Of a stretch of DNA of 64,000 nt, positions 11,001 through 18,403 are shown in pieces. The notes beneath the pieces were generated by a model. That model had not been told where the DNA came from, made no database searches, and was given only the letters and a program-made list of their open reading frames with translations. Position 1 is the stretch's first letter; the number at the start of each line of letters is the position of its first letter. The DNA comes from Castor canadensis (lineage: Eukaryota > Chordata > Mammalia > Rodentia > Castoridae). The stretch is from NCBI RefSeq assembly GCF_047511655.1, contig NC_133401.1, forward strand, positions 13,672,001 to 13,736,000, given 5' to 3'. A program made the translations under genes and the position numbers.

Positions 11001-13338
11001 AGAGTAACCATAATTGTAATTATGGCTGTCTGTAAGCAATTAAACTACAACATAACATATTCAGCTCTCCCCTCCCCATAGACCACAGTATCCTGGTGAA
11101 AATGTTAGTGGTGCCAGGCATAGCTTTCAATTACATAGTGTGACACGGGAGTTAGTCCTTTTCAGTTCCCTGAAGCCCATTACAGAGCAAGAATCAGTTT
11201 GGTGCTAGGAGACATTAACCCCTCTTCACTTGCTAATCTTCTCTCCTAATAAGAGACGTCTTTGTGCTTGGTAGGTGACAAACAGTCTCTACCCAGAGTC
11301 TAATACCACTGTTATGTTTGAGTCTTATTTTCATGCTTGCTTTGTATTGGGGTATAAAGGTAGTGTTATAAAGGTTCTATTTAAAACTGATGTTTTGAGA
11401 AGCGGGGTAAAACTAAGGAAAATAATAGTTTGGCTCTTTATATCTGGCAAATTTCATGAAGATAATATAATAGCTGAGGTTAGGAGGAAAAAAGTCATAC
11501 ATTAAGTTTTACATTCTGTTCCTTTTACCAATCAGCAAAACCTAGTAACAATTCCCAATAACCTCTGAGGCAGACTTTTCCAAAGCTGAATGATGCAAGG
11601 TTTCACAGAGAGCTCAGTCAGTAACTTACCTTTAATATTTTCCCCTCTGTGCAAAAGAACCCAGCTCTTCCAAAGTTTTCCCACAAGGAAATCAAATGTG
11701 GACTACAACTCCCATCAGGCTCTAGTGCATGCTTCGGAGCTTTAAGGAGAACTAGCTGGCCCATCTGCCTCACAGAAAATGCTGTTTCCTACTTCCTTTC
11801 CAAGCATCAAACCAAGCCTTTGATACGTAACTACAATTCCCATGATGTCTCAGTGCTCATAGTCCTGGCACGCAAGTGCTACAGCATTATGGGAAACATA
11901 GTCTTTAGTCTGCCCGCTCCTTTTCATTGAGTGCCCACCTGGTGGAGGTAGATAACCATTGAAGAGGACATTTCCACAAGAAGATCGATCCAACTCCTCC
12001 CTCAGCTGCAGGCGACGAACTGCAACAAAGTGCTCAATGCTGGGCCTTAGGGGACACTGAGGCAGGCTCCTATTCACCTCCCCATCTCTTTTGACCATTC
12101 CTATCATCACAGCCAGGACCGAATCCAGTGCTTTCAGCTCTAACCCGACCCTCTTCCAGGACAGAGTGGGAGGAGGGGTAGAGAGCGTTCAGGAGGCATA
12201 CTTAGAGAGCTGGTTTTCTATGCAACGAGGATGCAAACTGAAGGGAAGTCGGGGGTGAGTTCCCACTTACCCAGTGGAGTGAGCCCATAGAACTGAGCTT
12301 CGTGGAGAAGGCTGGAACCGTGGACACCCCTGGGTAGTAGAATTGACTAGGGGTCAAAATCTGGGGTATGGGAGTGGGCAAAGAATTGTGAGGAGGAAAC
12401 TGCACAGAGAATTTTGAGAGGTAGCTCAGTAAGTCTGAAAGGATAAAGATTCTAAGGGGCAATGACAAGAGTAGTGAAGTGTGTGGGTGTGTTTGGGGGG
12501 AATTCTAAGGTCAGGTAACTTTTAAATGACCAAGATTCTGAATAATTTTAAAAGAATGGCGCTTAAGGGAACACTCTGAGAAGAGACTTCCATGGTTGTG
12601 AGGACGGTGGGGGACTCCCTTTTTATCCATACCAACCTGGGGTCCAACTCTTTGGTGCGCAGGAAGTTGAGGATGGGGGCGAAGACAGTGGGGTCCCTGT
12701 CAATGAAGATCTGTGGGAAAAGGGGGCAGGGGATGGACAAGGCAAAGAGCGGACGTGAGTGGGTGTCCTGTCCCTCCTCCTACCGGTCGCCCCCATTTCA
12801 GCTATTGCCCTACTCACTGCGCCAGTCTCATCTTTCAGAGTCGAGATGCGTCCGCTCAGAAGACTACAGGAAGAGGAAACAAAGCAGGTATCACGGCCCC
12901 AAGGAGGTGAAGTGTTAGTGGTGGAAAGTAGGTCTCCCCACACCCTCTCCTCCTACCCCTCTGCCCTCGTCCCAAACTCGCTCTACTTATCACCTGGAGA
13001 AGAAGGAGTCTGGGATCCAGGTGAGAGTCTGGCGAGAGGTACTGAATCTGGACGGGGAAGTAAAGTGGACGCACGAGATGATGGGGAGAAGATGAGGAAC
13101 ACCGCCCCCTCCCGCAAGGTTCTTCCAGGCTCGGAGCCTTCAGCACAGGGCGGAGCAACCCTTTGATGGACAAGGACTCCCCAGGACAGATGGGTACTCC
13201 CATTCGGCTCCCCGTCCCCGAGAATGGGGCCTCGGAAATTTCCCACAGTCACCTCTTGCCTCCCACGTTCAGATGAATCACTTCTCCTGGAGGTCCCCGA
13301 CCCGGGACCCCCTCAGCTGCAGTAATCGCCGCAGCCAT
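1587..13338 (-). CDS. SHKBP1: SH3KBP1-binding protein 1 (complete, 18 coding exons)
   Basis: Coding exons from 5' to 3' on the minus strand: 13338-13253, 13047-12994, 12863-12818, 12710-12637, 12329-12271, 12019-11939, 10987-10826, 10745-10655, 10569-10379, 9779-9664, 8996-8909, 8825-8709, 6577-6407, 4006-3851, 3431-3335, 2483-2305, 2041-1927, 1818-1587. They total 2115 nt, or 704 codons plus TGA; all introns are GT-AG and all phases join. The start [15 protein letters not shown] and the end KTSF match the human protein (about 707 aa). Domains: BTB/T1 at about residues 19-106, a linker with [13 protein letters not shown]40-type repeats to about residue 620, then a Pro/Arg-rich tail. Known biology: a cytosolic protein that binds CIN85 (SH3KBP1), competes with c-Cbl and slows EGFR down-regulation; the BTB fold suggests CUL3 adaptor potential. 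It lies downstream of SPTBN4 on the same strand. No break or missing block was seen. Confidence 0.96.
2305..11000 (-). CDS. SHKBP1: SHKBP1 exons 7-16: WD40-repeat region
   Basis: Recognisable blade segments are [15 protein letters not shown] (exon 8), [18 protein letters not shown] (exon 9), [17 protein letters not shown] (exon 10), [16 protein letters not shown] (exon 11), [18 protein letters not shown] (exon 13), [18 protein letters not shown] (exon 14) and [18 protein letters not shown] (exon 16). They form a beta-propeller scaffold for protein contacts, with W-D/W-N ends typical of the family. Exon 7 encodes the basic linker [14 protein letters not shown]. One change from the human sequence as I remember it is GTSSGSVRV for GTSSGGVRV. 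Confidence 0.9.
2520..3330. repeat. Pyrimidine-rich low-complexity intron sequence
   Basis: The SHKBP1 intron between exons 16 and 15 is strongly C/T-rich on the plus strand, with recurring CCCCATCC and CCTCTGCCTG words most regular at 2930-3110. It is probably a decayed minisatellite. The long plus-strand open frame in it comes from low stop density. Confidence 0.45.
3630..3850. repeat. Decayed GGGTCAGTAGG tandem array abutting SHKBP1 exon 14
   Basis: Copies or variants of GGGTCAGTAGG lie near 3642, 3688, 3719, 3731, 3741, 3795, 3815 and 3837. On the coding strand the motif begins right at the exon 14 splice donor. Confidence 0.5.
4235..4640 (+). mobile_element. Old L2 LINE fragment, 5' part
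   Basis: Resembles the L2 3' region: CTCCCCTGCTCAGAGCCCTT, TGTCTGGAATGTTTTGTCCC and GCTCAGAGGTTCTTCCTC in the order expected for L2. The 3' terminal part appears at 6103-6205, separated by inserted SINEs. Confidence 0.55.
4690..4815 (+). mobile_element. B1-like SINE arm
   Basis: Contains CTGTAATCCCAGGACTCAGG and GAGGCTAGCCTTCGCAACAT, ending near a GTCTCAAAA tail. Confidence 0.6.
4979..6075 (-). mobile_element. SINE cluster (B1-ID composites and B1-like arms)
   Basis: Minus-strand SINEs in tandem: composite 4985-5195, B1-like pieces 5200-5350, B1-like 5352-5468, long composite 5517-5836 and composite 5860-6073. Each ID-like arm shows GGTTTGAACTCAGGGCCT or a variant (inverted B box). The cluster lies within the L2 copy in the SHKBP1 intron between exons 14 and 13. 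Confidence 0.7.
6103..6205 (+). mobile_element. L2 LINE 3' terminal fragment
   Basis: GCTCCGTGGGGGCAGAGATT and AGTAGATGCTCAATAAATGC are characteristic of the L2 3' end. It is probably the tail of the copy at 4235-4640. Confidence 0.6.
6600..6805. repeat. Purine-rich (AGAGACAG) low-complexity tract
   Basis: Irregular AGAGACAGAG repeats in the SHKBP1 intron next to exon 13; a C/T-rich tract on the coding strand. Confidence 0.5.
6808..7240 (+). mobile_element. Extended B1-B1-ID composite SINE plus an extra ID-like arm
   Basis: Two successive B1-like arms (about 6808-6915 and 6925-7035), the AACTAAAGCAAAAAGGGCTGG linker region, an ID-like arm to about 7125, then a second ID-like unit with GAGTTCAAACACCAGTACC ending at 7240. 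Confidence 0.65.
7436..7635 (-). mobile_element. B1-ID composite SINE
   Basis: Inverted B box (GGTTTGAACTCAGGGCC), then AACTATTTGCCTCGGCTGG and a CTGAGTAGTTAGGATTACAG arm end. Confidence 0.7.
7850..8190 (+). mobile_element. Old L1 3'-end fragment split by an ID-like SINE (8061-8155)
   Basis: GAATTGTGCACTTTAAAGTGG and TATGTGAATTATGTCTCAAA are hallmark words of old mammalian L1 3' ends. The ID-like element with GGTTCATTCCCCACC sits between them. Confidence 0.5.
8230..8590 (+). mobile_element. Two ID-like SINE arms, short L2-like end and TATG microsatellite
   Basis: A truncated ID-like unit lies at 8230-8292 (GAGTTCAAACCCCAGCAC). An L2-like end (ACAGTGCTCAGGAAATATTTG) lies at about 8430-8490. 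A fuller ID-like unit follows at 8492-8575. A short ATGT repeat follows to about 8610. Confidence 0.55.
9061..9210. repeat. 21-bp minisatellite, about 7 copies
   Basis: Unit CTCCCTCTCCAGAACCCACG plus T, period 21, with copies starting at 9061, 9082, 9103 (18-bp variant), 9121, 9142, 9163 and 9184. It lies in the SHKBP1 intron between exons 11 and 10. Copies are nearly identical, so the array is young. Confidence 0.9.
9311..9404 (-). mobile_element. B1-like SINE
   Basis: Truncated inverted B1-like arm with CCCAAGTGCTGGGATTATAG. Confidence 0.65.
9900..10345. repeat. Decayed tandem array with GATTCTAACAGG motif
   Basis: Variants of ATTCTAACAGG or ATTCCAACAGG recur near 9917, 9972, 10047, 10083, 10110, 10136, 10207 and 10321; the clearest neighbours are 26-27 nt apart. 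It fills most of the SHKBP1 intron between exons 10 and 9. Confidence 0.5.
11040..11700. other. SHKBP1 intron 6, repeat-free stretch
   Basis: About 660 bp of AT-rich sequence with no SINE, no convincing ORF and no splice signals that fit the gene. It adjoins the ZNF143-type motif cluster and could be its regulatory neighbourhood. I cannot assign a function. Confidence 0.4.
11702..11902. promoter_or_regulatory. Cluster of three ZNF143/THAP11-type (SBS) motifs in SHKBP1 intron 6
   Basis: ACTACAACTCCCATCAGGC at 11702-11720 (+), ACTACAATTCCCATGATG at 11830-11847 (+), and on the minus strand ACTATGTTTCCCATAATGC at 11902-11884. All fit the ACTACAnnTCCCA consensus bound by ZNF143 and THAP11/HCFC1, usually found in promoters and chromatin-loop anchors. 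The second and third form an inverted pair 36 bp apart. No coding exon lies between 10988 and 11938, and the surrounding sequence is free of recognisable SINEs. Confidence 0.55.
12271..13338 (-). CDS. SHKBP1: SHKBP1 exons 1-5: BTB/POZ (T1) domain
   Basis: Exon 1 opens with ATG at 13338 and reads into [12 protein letters not shown], the classic first strand of the potassium-channel-type T1/BTB fold. Exons 2-5 continue with [58 protein letters not shown] and [19 protein letters not shown]. The block is about 106 residues, the usual BTB length. In relatives this fold drives oligomerisation and CUL3 binding. The start is supported by the family N-terminus and by the promoter motifs just upstream. 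Confidence 0.93.
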
Positions 13339-13560
13339 GGCCCCAGGGCGAGCCTGGCAGCCAGCACCCACTTCCGGGTTGCAACCAGACCCCGCCCCCA
13401 CTTCGTGCTCATAGGGCTGAAGACTCCCGGGGCCGCCGAGGATTGGGCCGAGCGCCCGCTCGTCGCAGTTAAATTCTCCGCCTCTTTAAAGAGGGCGGCC
13501 TTTCCTGACCTGGACGTAGCGGACCAAGGCGGCTCCTTTGGGGAAGTTTAATCACTTCCC
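13339..13560 (-). promoter_or_regulatory. SHKBP1: SHKBP1 promoter
   Basis: GC-rich, TATA-less sequence upstream of the SHKBP1 ATG. Minus-strand motifs are an inverted ATTGG, that is a CCAAT box (13442-13446), a GC box/Sp1-type CCCGCCCCC (13391-13399) and an ETS site CCGGAAGTG (13377-13369). An ETS site 30-40 nt before the ATG is typical of the start-site region of housekeeping promoters. Transcription start is inferred near 13355-13380. Confidence 0.75.
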
Positions 13561-13745
13561 CATCCCTTTACGGTTCCTATTTTAAGTATGACATGTAGGT
13601 GATTCATGGAGAAGTGTGTATTCACACCGCGAAATAAGTCCACACCAAGGAGTACATCTAGATGATCTCCGCAGTCACCGCCCCCGTCCCAGCCCACCCT
13701 TCGGTTCCTCCTGCGCAGTCCAAGTTACGCGAACAAACCAGCGTA
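13561..13745. other. Spacer between SPTBN4 3' end and SHKBP1 promoter
   Basis: About 185 bp of AT-richer, non-repetitive sequence between the expected SPTBN4 cleavage site and the SHKBP1 promoter. I see no gene or repeat in it. Confidence 0.6.
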
Positions 13746-14621
13746 GACCGTCAAAGCTAAAGGATTTATTATAGGTACATACAGTGTGCGCCTGCCACAC
13801 TGCCCCACGCCGGGGCCCCAGCGGCTTCTCCAGGTTGCCATGGGGACTGCCCACAACCCTGATCCCCCACTCCCCAGGGAGGTGCTCCAGCCAGAAGCAT
13901 GCAGGGGGAGGGCTTCCCCTCACCCCTCCCCTCGTGAAGTGGCATTTACAGCTGGAGGGGGGAGGGGAGAGGAAGGCAGTTTTGAGCTTTGACGTCCCTC
14001 CCATTAAAAGCCTTCGCGGATGCGGGGCGGGGAGGGGGAGGGTCGACGTTTTGCAAAAAATAAACTCAGGAATTAATCGCATGGCTCTGAGGCGGTGGAG
14101 TGCAGGGGCTAGGGCCCCTTCGTTCCCCCCTCCCAGACAGAGATCAAGGCAGCATTGGAAGTGAGGTAAAGGCGAGGAGGGACTGTCCCCTCCCCACCCC
14201 CTAGCACCCTGGATGGTCCAGGGGACCTCACCAGCGCCCCCGTGCCCATCCTTAGGGCGGAGAGGAGGCCAGGAATTATCGCCCCCACCACCCCAGCTTC
14301 TTGGGGCAGGATCTGTGGATGGGTCAGGGGGCTTGGCTCAACTGTCCCCCTGCCCGCCTCCACCAAGCTCAGTTATTGCATAAAAAGAATGGAGCCCCAG
14401 CACCTGGGGTGGGGTGGCGAGCAGGAAGGGGCCGAGATATGGCTATAGGGGTAGCAATCCCCCCACCACCATTTCTTTGGGTGCGGGAGAAGTCCCCTCC
14501 TTTCCAGTGCCCATTGTGGCGCATCTGCAGCGTAATCCTGCCCTTCTGGAAGAGAAAGTGCCTTCGTGCCCACCGTGCAGAGAGGAGGGACAGACTTGTC
14601 AGGCCCTGGGGGTGCCACGAA
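13745..14621 (-). other. SPTBN4: SPTBN4 3' UTR
   Basis: About 0.88 kb between the stop codon (14624-14622) and the poly(A) signal. It is unique sequence, C/G-rich in blocks, with no SINE. The absence of repeats, compared with the crowded introns, fits a constrained UTR. Confidence 0.75.
13765..13770 (-). terminator. SPTBN4: SPTBN4 poly(A) signal AATAAA
   Basis: Minus-strand AATAAA (context TATAATAAATCC), followed downstream by a GU-rich stretch (GGTTTGTTCG) near 13735. It is the only canonical hexamer after the SPTBN4 stop codon. Confidence 0.75.
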
Positions 14622-17600
14622 TCACTTCCGGCGCCCACTGGCCCTGCGCTCCCCGCCGTCGCGCTTGGGGTTGCCCTCGTCTGTGGATGATGTGGTGGGT
14701 AGTGTCTGGCCCCAGCGGGCGATCTCAGCGTGTTCTGCCACCGAGGAGGTCACCGCCTCCAGCCAACCGTTCATCTCCTCCTGAAGGAAGAAGCAGGGCA
14801 CAGAGTCCGTATTTGGAAGACAGGAGCTGAATAATTTAGAACTAGCCTGCCCTCCCTGACTTCCGTTTCCCCCTCTGTTAAATCAGGGGGTAATAAAGAT
14901 AATGACGATTAGGAAGCAGACAGTTACACTTACTACTCAGGCTCTTTTCTAAGCACTTTCGTAGTCATTCACTCAAACCTATGTATTAGGATTATAAATA
15001 ACTCCCACTACAGAGATGGACAACCAAAAAAAGAGTACTGACATTTACCAGGCCCTGTGCTCAGTGTTCTGCATGAACCAAAATCTCATGATAAGAAACT
15101 ATGTTTTATCTCCATTTTCCTGAGGAAGCACAAAAGAATAAGGCCTAAGCATAAGAGAATATGGCTTCCTGTAAGGACTAGATGAGATACCAGTGATAGG
15201 CATTCTTGTCAACATCTCAGCCAACCTCCATGCCTGTGCCTCCTCCTTGACCCCTTAGTCCCATCCCTGAGGGACTCTCCCTCTTGGATTCCTGTCCTGG
15301 CTGCCTCCTGGTCTCCCCAACTCCACTCTCACCCCCTACAATTTACCCTACACATGGTAGCTAAATGTTATTACACAACATTTTAACCCTCCATGGCTCA
15401 AAACCCTGCCATGACTCCCCAGTGCCCTGAGGACAAAATCCAACCTCCTCCAAACGGCACATGCTGCCTGGCAGATCCAGACCCTTGGAGACCTTTCTGG
15501 GACCATGAGTTTTACTCCTGTACTTTGTCTTCCAGCAGTTAACCCTTTGCAACTCTATCCTCTGGGTCCAGCACTTACTATTCTATCTGGATGAGCCCCA
15601 TCCCCTTTTTTTTGCTGGTACCAGAGTTTGAACTCATGGCCTAGGGCTCTCTCACTTGAACCATACCTTCAGCCCTTTTTTGCTTTAGTTACTTTTTCAG
15701 CTAGGGTCTTGCTTTTTTTTTTTTTTTTTTTTTTTTGCCCTGGCTGTCCTCTGACCATGATCTTTCTGCTTGTACCTACTGTGTAGCTGGGATGACAGGC
15801 ACACACAACCACATCCTGCTTACTTGTTGAGATGGGCTCTCCCTAACTTTTTGCCCAGACCATCATTCTCAAACTTCAATCCTCCTACTCTCCACCTCCT
15901 GAGTAGCTGGGATTACAGTCATAAGCCACTGAACCTGGTCTCTGGATCACTCCTTTTTAAAGCTAATTTCTTCCTATCTTTCCAATCTCATCTGAGTGGC
16001 CAAGGCAAGGAGGTTGGACTTTGACATCAGGGCTTCCAGGCCACCCACCGTGAACCCTTCCCCCCACCCCTGGTTTAGGAACCTCCTCTGGGCTCTCCCT
16101 ACCCATGGGCTTTCTCATTACAACCCTGCTAACTCTGGCCCCTGTGTTTCCCTTCTATAGCCCCATCACTCTGGGACAGAGTCATTTTAAAGGTCACATA
16201 GTGTGTAAAAGGACCAGATCTCACCTCATCTTTAGCCTGGAGCAAAAACTCACTGCCATCCTGGGTCCTGCAGGAGGAAACACAGGACTTGAAGGATCCC
16301 AAGGGAAGGGATCCTTCAAGTGATCCAATGAGCCCCCCAGCCTTCATCCCCACACCACCACCAAATGTCTTCCAAAGGAACCCGGGTCCTGCTGGGAAAA
16401 GGAAGGTGGGCCTTGGATCCCTCCCTCCTGCACACTGGGGGCTGGGGGGCTCACTGGAGCTTGAAGACATGCTTCTTTTTCTTGTAGTCATTAGCCACCT
16501 CGCTGGTGGCCTTGTGCAGGCTGAGCAGTGGTTCCCCGCCATGTGTGCCCCCCGATGCTGGGCCTTTGGAGTCCTTGTAGAAGCCCAGCTCCCCCTTGCT
16601 GAGCACGCAGTACAGGCTCACCCATGACCTGGGGTGATGAGATGGGGCTCAAGGCAGAGCTGAGCACTCACATGTTCATGCACAGAATACCCTGGGCCTT
16701 TGCTCTAGCTAGTTCACCATATGGCTGAGATGCTCTTTTTTTGGCTGTTCCTGCACTGACAGGAGCAGCTAAGGCTCCCAGTACTAAACCTCTGCCCAGG
16801 CTGACCTCTGCTGGGCTTGGCCTACCCCCTTCCATGCCTTCCTCCCCCTTTCACTACCCCTCACCAAGTTCCTTCGTGGAGGATCAATTGGTCTATTTTC
16901 TGGAAAGAATAATTCTGGTCTCCCCCACAACCAAAGCCCCAATCTAGGGTAATGTCCCCCACAAGTAAAATACACTGGGTACTCCTCTTTATTCCTATCT
17001 TGGCCTAAGAACAAGGAAGAAAGACTACCTCCAGACCCCAGCAAAGTCTAAAGCCTCCCTGTCCACTTCATGTCTTGGGCCTAGGCCAGTGCTACTTTTT
17101 TGGGCTCTGCCTTTCCCCAGATTCTGCCTCCTATTTGGACAAAACTGTGTTGAGCAACTAGGAGTTGAACTCCAAGAGTAAACACATACAAAAAATGGTT
17201 AGGCTCAGCCGGGCGCCAGCGGCTCACTCCACTACCTACTCAGGAGGCAGAGATCAGGAGGATCACCAGTTCAAAGCCCGTCTCAAAAAACCCTTCACAA
17301 AAATAGGGCTGGTGGAGTGGCTCAAGGTGAATGCCCTGAGTTGAAGCCCCAGTACCACAAAAAAAAAAAAAAAAAAAGGTTAGACTCTCGTTTGGAAATA
17401 AGTGAGATACTTCTTCCACTCCACTCAGTCTCTGAGTTTAGACTCTGTTCCTTCAGATTCTCCCTCATTTGAAACTTCGAGGGTGGGCCCAACCCTCTCA
17501 TAGGCTGGATTGGATTACATCTTTCTTTTGAACAGGATGTTACTTTGTATCCCAGGCTGGCCTGGAACTTGTGATCCTCCTGCGTCAGCCTACTGAGTGC

Positions 17601-18403
17601 TAGGATTACAGACGTGCATCACCATGCTCAGTTGTTGGATGACATTTGGAGGGGAGGGGGCAGTACACTTTTTGTGATTTTTTTTCTAGATAGAGTCTCT
17701 CAAACTATTTGCCCAGGCTGGCTTTGAACTGCGATCCTCCTGATCTCTGCTTCCTGAGTCCAGGCGTGAGCCACCGGCGCCTGGCTTGGAAGACATCTCA
17801 ATGCTCCACTTCCCATGCTGTTGGAACCCATGCTATTGGGGATTCCACCCCCACCTTGCTCCTTAGCTACAATCAACTCCTGTGTAGGTCACTATGAAAA
17901 TGGGTCCCAATTTATTCACTTTCACAACGTTTTCGTCTCTCGCCCATCTTAATTTCATCCACTCAACCACTGGCCGCACTAACCTTAGGCCATTGCCCTT
18001 CCTTCATTGCTTGTGTTCGGTGACCCGCCCCTCCTCTGGCCCAATATTCACTCATGGGACACGCTTATCCTGGGCCCCGCCTCCGTCCAAAGCCCCGCCC
18101 ACACGCTCACCGGTTGGACGACTTGCGGTTAGCGTCGAGCTCGCGCTTGCGCAGCAGGAAGCCCTCGTGCTGCACTGTGTGAGTGGGCGGAGCCGGAGGG
18201 GCGGGGGCGGAGCCTCCCTGGGCCGGGGCGGAGCGCGAGCGCCGGCTTCCCCCGCCCTCACCCCCCTCTCGTGGCCTCGGCCGCCGTCGCGGCTTGGGCC
18301 GGTCCCGCGCCCGCGGCCGATCCGGCCGAGGTGTCCGCTCGGGCGGCTCAAGCCCGTTGGGCAGGCGGCCGGGGGGAAGCTCGCGAGGCTGAGGCAGCGA
18401 CGG
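14622..18403 (-). CDS. SPTBN4: SPTBN4 E20-E23: Pro/Arg linker, PH domain and C-terminus
   Basis: E20 (18403-18111) encodes PSLPQPRELPPGRLPNGLEP, a basic RPRARDRPKPRRRPRPRE tract and the PH start THTVQHEGFLLRKRELDANR. E21 (16628-16455) encodes SWVSLYCVLSKGELGFYKDS and YKKKKHVFKLQ. E22 (16267-16225) encodes TQDGSEFLLQAKDE. E23 (14780-14622) encodes EEMNGWLEAVTSSVAEHAEI and the tail GNPKRDGGERRASGRRK. The KKKKHVF strand and the final Trp (NGWLEAV) are PH hallmarks; PH domains of beta spectrins bind phosphoinositides at the membrane. Confidence 0.95.

Noticed and set aside
11649-11930. 93-codon plus-strand frame over the ZNF143-type motifs
   Set aside because: Random-looking product, overlaps the regulatory motifs, no homology recognised.
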